Assembly (NCBI RefSeq): GCF_000300335.1
Contig: NZ_AMRM01000018.1
Span: 49,773-113,772 of the forward strand
Direction of reading: 5' to 3'
Source of the DNA: Nitratireductor pacificus pht-3B
Lineage (GTDB): Bacteria; Pseudomonadota; Alphaproteobacteria; Rhizobiales; Rhizobiaceae
Length of the DNA: 64,000 nucleotides
Shown in pieces: positions 53,701 to 60,769 of the stretch. Both the position numbers and the translations under genes were made by a program. Under the pieces are notes generated by a model. That model searched no databases and was not told where the DNA came from. It was given only the letters and a program-made list of their open reading frames with translations. Numbering within the stretch: position 1 is the stretch's first letter; each line of letters starts with the position of its first letter.

Positions 53701-55388
53701 GTGCCGGCGTCGAGCGCCTCGGCGCGCGTGGTGAACTCCGAGATCAGCGAGCGGCCGCGTTCGGTGAGCGCCGTCTCGAGCTGACCCAGGCGCGTGTCGA
53801 AGGTGCTGTTCAGCGTATCGCTCGCCTCGTTGAGCGAGGACAGCAGGGTCGAGGTCCGCGTCTCGAACAGCGTTCCGAGTGTGCGCGTGGCCTGGTCCGA
53901 CCGCTCGGCGAGGGTCGCCAGGCGCGTGTCGAACAGCATGCTCAGCGTTTCCTTCGCCTCCGTCGTTCCCTCGGTGAGGGAAGCAAGACGCGTGTCGAGG
54001 ATATCGCCGATCGCCTGCGTGGCTTGCTGGCTGTCCGACGACAGCGCCGCGATCCTGGTGTCCAGCAGTTCGCCGATGGTTCTGGTGGCTTCCTCCGTGT
54101 GCTCGGTCAGGGTCGACAGACGCGCGTCGAAGATGCTGCCGAGTGTCTGCGAAGCGTCTTCCGTACCCTTCGTCAGGCTGGCAATGCGCGTGTCGAGCAG
54201 GTTGGCGACCGCATCGCCCGACGTGGTGATGCGCAGCGAGATGTTCTCCAGCCGCTCGTCGATGCCGCGATGCAGCATCCCGCCGGTGCCTTCAAGCTGC
54301 TTCAGCAGCGCCTCGCTGGACTCGCTCATCGTCGTTGCGAGCTGGCGCGAGGCGTCGGCAATGGTCGAACGGATGAGGTTGCCGGCTGTGTCCAGCTCTT
54401 CCTTGAGGATCTCATGGGCGCCGGCGATGGAGGCGCGCACGCGCTCGGCATGGCCGACGATGCCCTCGCGCTCGCTGCCGAGCCCGTCAACCAGGTGGCG
54501 GATTCGAGACTCGTTCTCCGAGTAGGCGCGTTCGAGCTCGCTGACCTCCGTGTGGACGAGGGATTCCAGCTCCACGGCGCGGGCAAGCGTACGGTCCATC
54601 CCGTCGCCCATCGCCTGGACTTCGCGGCGGACGGCCTGGCCGACCGTCATCACCCGCTCATGGGCGAGGTTCTCAGGCTCGGCGAGGCGGAACGCCATCT
54701 CGGCCATGGACTGCGCCGCAAGGCGCATCTCCTGGGCGCGGCGAACCATCACCGCAAAACCCCAGAACAGGATCACCGGGACGATGATGCCGACGAGTAT
54801 GGCAATGGCGTGCGGGGCGTTCATGAACGCTTCGGCGGAGCGGATGTCCCAGAGAGAGGGACCGTAGATCAGATGGCCGAGCAGCAGTCCGGCACCGATC
54901 CACAGCACCGACAGCGCGGCGACGAGCCAGTAGGCCGTGCTGGGTGCGCGGCGGTTGAGCTTGCGGACCAGAAGATTGAAATCGCCGGCGCGGTCGTCAT
55001 TCGCCGGTGCGAAAGGCTTTGCGCCCGCTTCCTTCGGCTCGGGATCGGCGAGGGTGAGTTCCTTGCGGTCGACGGGCGCTGCCGGCGGCGGCACGGCCCG
55101 CGCCTCTTCCTGCTTGGCGGGCTGCTTTGCCACCGGCGCTACGCTCCGGCCTTCAGCGGCCGCGTCGGCCTTCGGCCTGGCGTTGGCTTCCGCCGGCTTC
55201 GCCTCACGGCTCTCGCGGGCGAGTTCTTCAGCCGCGAGGGAGATCTGTGCTTCAAGATCTTCCATGGAGGCCGCGATGTCGAGATCGCCGCTGTCCAGCC
55301 CTTCCGAAAGCTCAAGATCGAGGGCATCCTCGAGTTCCTTCGCAAAATCGCGTTTGGGTTGAGTTTTCTTCGCTACTGTACGCGCCAT
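50712..55388 (-). CDS. giant coiled-coil membrane protein, growth-pole ring (GPR/RgsE)-like
   Basis: The 1558-residue protein has an acidic N-terminal part (1-75), a Pro/Ala-rich linker (76-130), two transmembrane helices (about 152-175 and 194-216) and more than 1,000 residues of almost continuous amphipathic helix rich in Ala, Thr, Glu and Arg, resembling apolipoprotein A/E repeats. Six tandem 22-residue units lie at residues 398-529. A compact C-terminal domain (about 1460-1558) ends in an Arg-rich tail. The layout matches the Rhizobiales growth-pole ring protein GPR of Agrobacterium and RgsE of Sinorhizobium, which organise polar growth. GPR is about 2,100 residues, so this one is shorter. 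Homology is inferred from architecture, not alignment. Confidence 0.7.
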   Translation of the reverse strand: MARTVAKKTQPKRDFAKELEDALDLELSEGLDSGDLDIAASMEDLEAQISLAAEELARESREAKPAEANARPKADAAAEGRSVAPVAKQPAKQEEARAVPPPAAPVDRKELTLADPEPKEAGAKPFAPANDDRAGDFNLLVRKLNRRAPSTAYWLVAALSVLWIGAGLLLGHLIYGPSLWDIRSAEAFMNAPHAIAILVGIIVPVILFWGFAVMVRRAQEMRLAAQSMAEMAFRLAEPENLAHERVMTVGQAVRREVQAMGDGMDRTLARAVELESLVHTEVSELERAYSENESRIRHLVDGLGSEREGIVGHAERVRASIAGAHEILKEELDTAGNLIRSTIADASRQLATTMSESSEALLKQLEGTGGMLHRGIDERLENISLRITTSGDAVANLLDTRIASLTKGTEDASQTLGSIFDARLSTLTEHTEEATRTIGELLDTRIAALSSDSQQATQAIGDILDTRLASLTEGTTEAKETLSMLFDTRLATLAERSDQATRTLGTLFETRTSTLLSSLNEASDTLNSTFDTRLGQLETALTERGRSLISEFTTRAEALDAGTQKLNTALEARARSINETLVERTREIAETFARGKDEVSAAVQVGKTALDTEFADLVASTSIMLENTAGEFGKSIDKGWAQVGAQFDAGVDRLDAAQARLSSAVETHVDAFAETHQRLSAILENDMEKIGEARTAFETGIGLQVEQLAQTRDGFAQALEINISKIEERREALNAVIEADAARVNEMFARQTGVIEERTQTMEKALSMGVENVRSTLENSAVVVAGALRDKVVEATTTLHDEAGKLFEEADQRIAARAEQTAETLGARIGDIDRAFDDASARFTERAGVFAQTFAEVDGRIADRVATTAETLSQHTKAIADTFEAADRNLVNRVDATAEQLTARTSELARTFEDFDHQVIARTHQTSAELDARAAAIGSSLDGLQERLSNSAGLIASSIAGGLEDAEKRLRGSAEAVAQHVNQQLSTTQARLVSTADTIAQTFASVDEHIGKRTNETVSTLEERTRELNAMLAGRTSEITRILDETARPLVDRFAASGGELRQNIEALTEETTQRLQSENAALVQALSSRTAETLAAIENAQASLTGNVDGLLQKLGVSGQRLGALITTASRNLSEVDERLSGTASAFAANAEKAAETFSNSASLINANSGRLADFSDRTLREISAIASRFEDHSKVLESASTLLEKAQAGLTGNMDGRQEALQALAQGLVEKSEQIEKTMSSFEDFIDRVLVKAEGRTRQSVDGIRESISEVVEAATSRFTGATDEIRRTASAIRNELEETRNDVKRGIAELPAEAKQSTSAMRNAITEQVNALKELSDIVSKSGRMYGADLGVAPRGPSPVPQPEPQRMPAASMPPPVIEKPRPAPVARPAELREHAATAQAAREQQPTGGWIRDLLSSASNEEDHAGGPGVPLSGKEGRPALHAETLSSLSVDIARAIDHEASIDLWERYWRGERNVFTRRLYTLKGQQTFDEIQRKYRTDSDFHAAVDLYCRDFEKLLRDVSRTDRDNMTTQAYLTSDTGKVYTMLAHASGRLR
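53802..54197 (-). repeat. six tandem 66-bp repeats in the GPR-like gene (22-residue units)
   Basis: Residues 398-529 comprise six consecutive 22-residue units that begin LDTR, FDAR, LDTR, LDTR, FDTR and FETR, a seventh partial unit beginning FDTR follows. Consensus is (F/L)DTRLASL...ATxTLGxL, a period expected of two amphipathic 11-mers. In DNA the units are diverged, so the array is old rather than a recent expansion. This is protein structure, not a CRISPR. Confidence 0.85.
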
Positions 55389-55530
55389 ACCGCAAAACCT
55401 CAGTTACTCGCCGCCGGAGCCTCACAAACACGAGGCCTCGTACTCCGACACTACGCCCAAAATGAGCCAAACGTATCGTAGTGGGACACAAGCTTGTTGA
55501 AAACCAACATTCGCGCGGATGCGTAAAAGT

Positions 55531-55546
55531 TTAAACATAAGGTTAA
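55531..55546. promoter_or_regulatory. TTAA-N8-TTAA pair between the GPR-like gene and the Hpt gene
   Basis: TTAA at 55531-55534 and TTAAC at 55543-55547 are separated by eight bases. CtrA sites are TTAA-N7-TTAA, so spacing is one base off. Further TTAAC/TTAAT halves occur near 55585 and 55606 in this divergent control region. A cell-cycle role is plausible but not shown. Confidence 0.25.
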
Positions 55547-55650
55547 CGACGCTTTTGCCCAATGGGTCGTTTTGGACCGTCTGCATTAACCCGTTGTCCA
55601 TCCGGGATTAATAGTCTGTGAAGCGCAGGGAGATCGGGGCGGGGCAGCGA

Positions 55651-56010
55651 ATGTCGAAGCATTATCGGTATGTTTGGCAGGACTGCGGCGAGGAGGCGCG
55701 CGCGCGCGCCGCGCCTCTCGATATGACACATCTTTCGCGGCAGACCCTCGGGGACAAGCACATCGAGAAGGAGGTGCTTGCGATGTTCCTGCGGCAGATG
55801 GAGGTCGTTTCGGGACAGATCGCAACGGCCGATCCCGCGGCCCGGCGCGAACTGGCGCATGCGCTGACGGGTGCCGCGCGGGGCATCGGCGCGTTCGCGC
55901 TTGCCGATTGCGCAGCCGCCCTCGAAGCCGATCCCGGCAACGAAGCGGAGGTCGAGCGTTTATCGAACCTGGCCGCCGAGGTCCATGATTTCATAGCGGA
56001 ACTGCCGTAA
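55651..56010 (+). CDS. Hpt (histidine phosphotransfer) domain protein
   Basis: The 119-residue protein consists of one helical Hpt domain. The candidate phosphorylated His is His70 in LAHALTGAARGIGAFALADCAAALE; the lysine commonly found three residues after it (HxLKG) is Thr here. It would relay phosphoryl groups in a multistep phosphorelay. Upstream it is divergent from the GPR-like gene. The ATG at 55651 is preceded by GGGGCAGCG. Partner kinase and regulator are not evident. Confidence 0.75.
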   Translation: MSKHYRYVWQDCGEEARARAAPLDMTHLSRQTLGDKHIEKEVLAMFLRQMEVVSGQIATADPAARRELAHALTGAARGIGAFALADCAAALEADPGNEAEVERLSNLAAEVHDFIAELP

Positions 56011-56141
56011 ACTCGCCCGGCGTGGGCAAACCGGGCAGGGAAGACCGGGCAGGGCAAAACCGCATTGAGTTTCCGTCGCAAAATATCTAAGTGAACGCCA
56101 GCGCCGCGTCGCGGCCTTTCCGCAGCACTCCCGGGACGACC

Positions 56142-56462
56142 ATGACCAAGATCACCTACATCGCGCCGAATGGCAGCCAGTTCGACGTGGATGCCGACAA
56201 CGGTTCGACGGTCATGGAGAACGCCATCCGCAATGCGGTGCCCGGCATCGAGGCGGAATGCGGCGGCGCCTGCGCCTGCGCGACCTGTCATGTCTATGTC
56301 GATCCGGATTGGGCCGAGGCGGCGGGCGAGCCGGAGGCGATGGAAGAGGACATGCTGGATTTCGCCTTCGAGGTGCAGCCCACATCGCGCCTGTCCTGCC
56401 AGATCATCGTGCGCGAGGAACTCGACGGGCTGGTGGTCCGCATTCCCGAGCGGCAGGCCTGA
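56142..56462 (+). CDS. 2Fe-2S ferredoxin (adrenodoxin type)
   Basis: The 106-residue ferredoxin has Cys40, Cys46, Cys49 and Cys86 in CGGACACATC and RLSCQIIV, the C-x5-C-x2-C...C arrangement of a [2Fe-2S] site. The [25 protein letters not shown] segment is typical of alphaproteobacterial FdxB-type ferredoxins that feed cytochrome P450 or Fe-S assembly. It stands alone, without an isc or P450 cluster in view. The start at 56142 is the usual MTKITYI. Confidence 0.95.
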   Translation: MTKITYIAPNGSQFDVDADNGSTVMENAIRNAVPGIEAECGGACACATCHVYVDPDWAEAAGEPEAMEEDMLDFAFEVQPTSRLSCQIIVREELDGLVVRIPERQA

Positions 56463-56480
56463 CCGTCAGCGGCAGGCGCC

Positions 56481-57095
56481 TCAGCCGGGGATGCGTCCGC
56501 TTTCGATCTGTTCCAGCCGGTATTGCAGAAGGCGCAGCAAGCGCCGTTCGAAATTGCTGCTCTCGATGCGGTCGAACTCCTCCTGCGCTGCATCGTGTTC
56601 CTCGAGGATCTTCGCTGTCACCCGTTCCGCGCGCTCCTGCAACGGCGCGCATGTGGAGCGGGTCGAGAGCGCCTCGACGGCATCCTCGATCTTGCGGGCG
56701 TAGCGCTTGGCGATGCTCAGATGGCTTTCCTCGTGGCGCTTGATGTCGCGCGAAAGCGTGTCCCATATCAGTGCCGTTTCGCGCTCGGCGGTCCGGCGGT
56801 TGCGCCAGCGCGGCAGGAAGACCTGCGCCTTGACCGTCACGTTCGCGTCGGCGACACGGCAGCGGTTCGGCGTCTCCGCGTAGCTGATCTTGGTGGTGAA
56901 TTCCATGCGGGTGGCGCCCGGGTGGCGCTGTCCGGTGCTCCCGACATGCGGGCCGCGCGTGCGCAACTGCTGTTCGATATCGCTCAGGGTCTTGCCGCCG
57001 ATGGAGAAGTAGCTGTAGCTGCGCGTCAGGCTGGCGCCCTGGCTCGGCCCGCCGACCATCATCAGGGCCAGCAATGTCAGAACGATGCGTGTCAT
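56481..57095 (-). CDS. DUF922 domain-containing protein, putative periplasmic Zn protease
   Basis: The 204-residue protein has a signal peptide (about 1-20, ending QGAS), and the DUF922 region with the zinc motif HEESH (His121, Glu122, His125). Downstream DAAQEEFD may add a ligand. Members are presumed metalloproteases but are not characterised. AAGGAG lies ten bases upstream of the ATG at 57095. It converges on the ferredoxin gene and diverges from folP. Confidence 0.85.
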   Translation of the reverse strand: MTRIVLTLLALMMVGGPSQGASLTRSYSYFSIGGKTLSDIEQQLRTRGPHVGSTGQRHPGATRMEFTTKISYAETPNRCRVADANVTVKAQVFLPRWRNRRTAERETALIWDTLSRDIKRHEESHLSIAKRYARKIEDAVEALSTRSTCAPLQERAERVTAKILEEHDAAQEEFDRIESSNFERRLLRLLQYRLEQIESGRIPG

Positions 57096-57254
57096 GGGCT
57101 GCTCCTTGCGCCACACTGCTGCCTGCGCCCGCGCCTGGCAACCATGTTCGTGCGTGACGGCGGGGAAGCGGCCGCCTCATGCACAGCTAACAGACATTGC
57201 CATTGATTTTGACGGCAATGCGCCGCAGAAACGGTTCGGCTTGGAAATCGATCC

Positions 57255-58121
57255 GTGGAAACCGCATTGCTGACCCGTTCCTGGATACTCGCGCATGGGC
57301 GCGCCCTCGCGATCGGCGGCGGGTCGGTGGTGATGGGCATCCTCAATGTGACGCCGGACAGTTTCTCCGACGGCGGTGCGTTCCTGACGCCCGAAAAGGC
57401 CCTGGAGCGGGCGCGGGGCATGATCGCCGAGGGCGCGGATATCATCGACATCGGCGGCGAATCGACCCGTCCGGGCGCGGCGGCCATTTCCGCGCGCGAG
57501 GAGCAGGACCGGATTTTGCCGATCTTCGAGGCGCTGTCGCGGGAAACGGACGTGCTCCTGTCGGTCGATACCTATCGCGAGGAGACGGCGCGGCTGGCGG
57601 TCGCGGCCGGGGCACATATCGTCAACGATGTCTGGGGCCTGCAGCGTGAGCCGGGCATTGCGCGGGTCGCGGCGCAGACGGGAGCCGGCCTCGTCATCAT
57701 GCACACCGGGCGCGAGCGGCGGAAACTGCCGGACGTCATCGACGATCAGTTCGCGTTCCTGCGCCGCTCGCTCGAGATCGCGACTGAAGCGGGTGTCGCC
57801 GACGGGCAGATCGTGCTCGATCCCGGGTTCGGCTTCGCCAAGGACACGGATGAGAACATCGCGATCATGAAGCGCTTTTCGGAGCTCGGCGCGCTCGGCT
57901 TCCCGCTGGCGGTGGGCACGTCGCGCAAGCGTTTCGTCGGCGCCATCAGCGGTCGGGAGGACCCGGCGCTGCGCGGCGCGGCCACGGCGGCCACGAGCGT
58001 CGTGCTGCGCCTTGCCGGAGCAGGCGTGTTTCGCGTGCACGATGTCGCAATCAACCGGGACGCCCTTAAGGTGGCAGATGCTATGTTGACGGCCCCAGAG
58101 AAAGGCCGGATGGAACGATGA
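57255..58121 (+). CDS. folP: dihydropteroate synthase
   Basis: The 288-residue TIM barrel enzyme joins p-aminobenzoate to dihydropterin pyrophosphate, the step blocked by sulfonamides. Motifs include MGILNVTPDSFSDGG, DIGGESTRPGA, NDVWG, LDPGFGFAKD and GTSRKRF. It starts with GTG at 57255, with GGAAATC nine to twelve bases upstream. Its stop overlaps the folB start by four bases (ATGA). Confidence 0.97.
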   Translation: METALLTRSWILAHGRALAIGGGSVVMGILNVTPDSFSDGGAFLTPEKALERARGMIAEGADIIDIGGESTRPGAAAISAREEQDRILPIFEALSRETDVLLSVDTYREETARLAVAAGAHIVNDVWGLQREPGIARVAAQTGAGLVIMHTGRERRKLPDVIDDQFAFLRRSLEIATEAGVADGQIVLDPGFGFAKDTDENIAIMKRFSELGALGFPLAVGTSRKRFVGAISGREDPALRGAATAATSVVLRLAGAGVFRVHDVAINRDALKVADAMLTAPEKGRMER

Positions 58122-58480
58122 TGTATGTAATCCGCATGAAGAACTGCGCTTTTTTCGCGCGTCACGGGGTGCACGACGAGGAAGAACGGCTCGGCCAGCG
58201 CTTCTACGTGGATGCCGTCCTCACCGTCGAGCCGGGACGTCCGCTCCGTGACGATGTCCTGGAGGGGACCGTCGATTACGGCGCGGCGTTCAGGGTGATC
58301 GAGGAGATCATCACCGGCCAGCGGCGCTTTCTGATCGAATCCCTGGCGATGGAAGTGGCCCAGGTGCTGACGGAGCGGTTCAAGGAGGTCGTGCGGGCCG
58401 AGATCACGGTGCGCAAGCCGAACGCGCCTGTTCCGGGCGTGCTCGACCATGTCGAGGTCACCGTCGCCTGGCCGCAATAG
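58118..58480 (+). CDS. folB: dihydroneopterin aldolase
   Basis: The 120-residue enzyme has MKNCAFFARHGVHDEEERLGQRFYVD, containing the conserved Glu and His region, and a substrate lysine in VRKPNAPV. It cleaves dihydroneopterin to the hydroxymethyl-pterin used by FolK. The start overlaps the folP stop, so the genes are coupled. folK begins one base after its stop. Confidence 0.96.
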   Translation: MMYVIRMKNCAFFARHGVHDEEERLGQRFYVDAVLTVEPGRPLRDDVLEGTVDYGAAFRVIEEIITGQRRFLIESLAMEVAQVLTERFKEVVRAEITVRKPNAPVPGVLDHVEVTVAWPQ

Positions 58481-58481
58481 A

Positions 58482-59006
58482 ATGATGCGCCTGCATGACG
58501 CATTCCTGTGCCTCGGCGGCAATATCGGCGCGCCTGACGAGGCGATGCGGGCCGTTCTGGACGCGATGGACGCGCGCGAGGATTGCGCTGTCGCTGCCGT
58601 CTCGTCGCTCTATCGCACGCCGCCCTGGGGCAAGCTGGATCAGCCGGATTTCCTCAATGCGGCAGCGCATATCAGGACAAGCCTGGAACCGCAGGAACTG
58701 CTGGAGGTCTGCCTGGAACTCGAACGCTCGCTGAAACGAGTGCGCGGCGAACGGTGGGGGCCGCGGGTGATCGACATCGACATCCTGCTCTACGATACCC
58801 GGTCGGTGGATCTGCCGGGGCTGGTCGTTCCGCATCCGCGCATGAGCGAGCGCGCATTCGTGCTGGCGCCTCTGGCGGAGATCGCGCCCGAGCGGCTGGT
58901 GGCCGGCGCGCGCGTCGATGCCCTTCTGGACCGGGTCGACCGGACCGGTGTGACGAAGATCACGGAAGATGGCGGGTGGTGGGCGCCGATGGCGGAGGAG
59001 CGATAG
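58482..59006 (+). CDS. folK: 2-amino-4-hydroxy-6-hydroxymethyldihydropteridine diphosphokinase
   Basis: The 174-residue pyrophosphokinase has LCLGGNIGAPDEAMRAVLDAM, the substrate loop VSSLYRTPPWGKLDQPDFLNAA, and PRVIDIDILLYD plus VPHPRMSERAFVLAPL, which carry ATP and Mg ligands. It completes the folP-folB-folK operon. Start is the ATG at 58482, one base after folB. Confidence 0.96.
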   Translation: MMRLHDAFLCLGGNIGAPDEAMRAVLDAMDAREDCAVAAVSSLYRTPPWGKLDQPDFLNAAAHIRTSLEPQELLEVCLELERSLKRVRGERWGPRVIDIDILLYDTRSVDLPGLVVPHPRMSERAFVLAPLAEIAPERLVAGARVDALLDRVDRTGVTKITEDGGWWAPMAEER

Positions 59007-59018
59007 GCCCGTGTCGGC

Positions 59019-59561
59019 TCAGTTCTTGGCGATTGCGCCGACAGCGCTCGAATCGACGCGCTTGAGCTTCATGCCGATCACCGGAACCATTTCTTCCTCC
59101 ACCCGCACCGAAATCGTGATGTGGAGCGTGTCCTGTCCCGTGACCCGGGCGCGCATGGCGCCGCTCAGCGTGGAGCGGTTGAGCGCGAAGACCACGTCAT
59201 TGCCGGTGACCTTGCCGCTGGTCACGTCGAGGCCCTTGCCGGCAGCGCCATCGAGAAACGTGCCCTTGTAGCCCGACTTGCTGCGCACGACGCTGGCCTT
59301 CATCGGCTGCGTGAAGACGCCGACCCGGCAGGAGCCGTCGAGCGCCATGCCGACAGCGTTCTCAGGGGTTCCGCCCTCGAAGTTGCAGACGAACTTCGTG
59401 CCCTTGTACTTTCCGGCGACGATCTCGCCGGGTCCCGTCCAATTGCCCTGGACGTTCTGGAAGAAGCGTCGGTCGCGGTCGGAAGCTTCAGCCTTGGCGG
59501 CAAACGTCAGGGGCGCCGATGCAAGGGCGATGAGGGCGAGCTTGAGCGCGGTTTTCAGCAT
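59019..59561 (-). CDS. conserved hypothetical periplasmic protein
   Basis: The 180-residue protein has a signal peptide (about 1-26, ending KAEA) and a mature part with repeated beta-strand segments (WTGPGEIVAGKYKGTKFVCNF..., GTFLDGAAGKGLDVTSGKVTGNDVVFAL). It resembles small secreted proteins found across the Rhizobiales, but I do not recognise a named family. Two mature cysteines could form a disulfide. The ATG at 59561 begins the signal peptide; the frame runs on to 59639 without a leader-like sequence. It converges on folK. Confidence 0.8.
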   Translation of the reverse strand: MLKTALKLALIALASAPLTFAAKAEASDRDRRFFQNVQGNWTGPGEIVAGKYKGTKFVCNFEGGTPENAVGMALDGSCRVGVFTQPMKASVVRSKSGYKGTFLDGAAGKGLDVTSGKVTGNDVVFALNRSTLSGAMRARVTGQDTLHITISVRVEEEMVPVIGMKLKRVDSSAVGAIAKN

Positions 59562-59704
59562 AGGGACCAGAACCAGTTGAGGTTGCGACACGGAATCTGG
59601 GAAACCATGCCGGACATTGGTTAAGGCTTTGTCTACCATAGCAGCCGGACGATTCGAACATGCATTCTTTCAGAGTGCTGTAGCTGCCGCATGGCCGCGA
59701 CCGC

Positions 59705-60769
59705 TCAGCTTTTCGCCGCCGCGTCCTCTGCAGCCTTGCTGGACGCAAACCGTGTCAATGCCTTCAGGAAATCGCCGACGCCCGGGCGGGGCAGCGCATT
59801 GAAGGCGAGGGGGCGGGCGGCGGCCATCGCCGCGATGCCGATCCGTGCCGTCATCATGCCGTTGACCACGCCTTCGCCGAGCTTGGCCGAGAGCCGCGCC
59901 GCAAGCCCATGTCCGACCACCTGCTGAACGAGCGTCTCGCCGGCCGCCATGGTGCCGGTCACGGCCAGATGCGCCAGAATGCTGCGCACCAGGCGCAGGA
60001 AACCGAGAAAGCCCGGTCGCCCGCCATAGAGCTGGGCGATGCGCCGCGTCAGGCGTGCCGCCTCGAACACCACATAGAGGACGTCGACCAGCGCGCGGGG
60101 CGAGATCGCGGTCACGACGGATACGCGTTTCGCTGCGTCGAGAACCTGTTTCTGGGCAAGCGCGTCTATCGGGGCGAGCAACTCCTTCTCCGCCAGAAGC
60201 AAGAGGTCGGCGCCGTCGATGATGTCGTCCCTGATGCTGTCGAGCGACCGGCGACCGGCCGCCGTTTCGGGCCGGGACGCCAGCATGGCGGTCAAGTGCG
60301 CGACGGTCCTGCGCGCTGCGCGGGCATCGTTCTGCGCGATCGCTTCGCTTGCGTCGCGGCGGATCCCCTCGATCGAGGCGAGGCGCATCAGAGCAAGCGC
60401 TTCGCGGGCGATGATCGCCAGAAGCGCGACGGCGGCGATCGCCGCCACGCCGGCCGCCAGCCAGCCGAGCCAGTCGGCGCGGGTGAAGAGATCGCGAATG
60501 AGGCGGTCTGTCCACAGCGCGACCGCCAGCGACAGAAGGATGCCGAATGCCGTGAAGAAAATGCGCGCCAGCCAGGAGCGGCGGCGCTTCGGCACGGGCG
60601 GCGGCGGCGAGGCGGCCAGGTCGGCCTCGGAAAAATAGTCCTCGGCATCGGCGACGACCGTCACGGCCTTGCCGGGATCGATCGCCTGGGGCTTGCGCTT
60701 CGGTGCGGGTTTCGGCGCCGGCTCGGGTCTTGCGGGCTCGATGCGGAAGGAGGCGGGTGCGCGGCTCAT
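59705..60769 (-). CDS. YcjF family (TIGR01620/DUF697) membrane protein
   Basis: The 354-residue protein has a Pro/Lys-rich N terminus (1-65), two transmembrane helices (about 68-90 and 100-125) and a DUF697 region (about 215-345, with ISPRALVDVLYVVFEAARLTRRIAQLYGGRPG and GEGVVNGMMTARIGIAAMAAARPL). The pair YcjX-YcjF is conserved in proteobacteria and linked to phage-shock or envelope stress. Its start overlaps the YcjX gene stop (ATGA). Function is not established. Confidence 0.9.
   Translation of the reverse strand: MSRAPASFRIEPARPEPAPKPAPKRKPQAIDPGKAVTVVADAEDYFSEADLAASPPPPVPKRRRSWLARIFFTAFGILLSLAVALWTDRLIRDLFTRADWLGWLAAGVAAIAAVALLAIIAREALALMRLASIEGIRRDASEAIAQNDARAARRTVAHLTAMLASRPETAAGRRSLDSIRDDIIDGADLLLLAEKELLAPIDALAQKQVLDAAKRVSVVTAISPRALVDVLYVVFEAARLTRRIAQLYGGRPGFLGFLRLVRSILAHLAVTGTMAAGETLVQQVVGHGLAARLSAKLGEGVVNGMMTARIGIAAMAAARPLAFNALPRPGVGDFLKALTRFASSKAAEDAAAKS

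Noticed and set aside
53802..54197. 66-bp tandem units considered as CRISPR or VNTR
   Set aside because: The units are contiguous, diverged and in frame, encoding 22-residue helices; there are no spacers.
52617..55481. 954-codon plus-strand frame opposite the GPR-like gene
   Set aside because: It is the antisense of a repetitive, GC-rich gene and has the Arg/Gly/Asp-rich composition of a shadow frame, without domain motifs or ribosome site.
57195..57220. CATTGCC/GGCAATG inverted repeat before folP
   Set aside because: Seven-base arms with a 12-base spacer are not rare enough in an intergenic region to claim as an operator.
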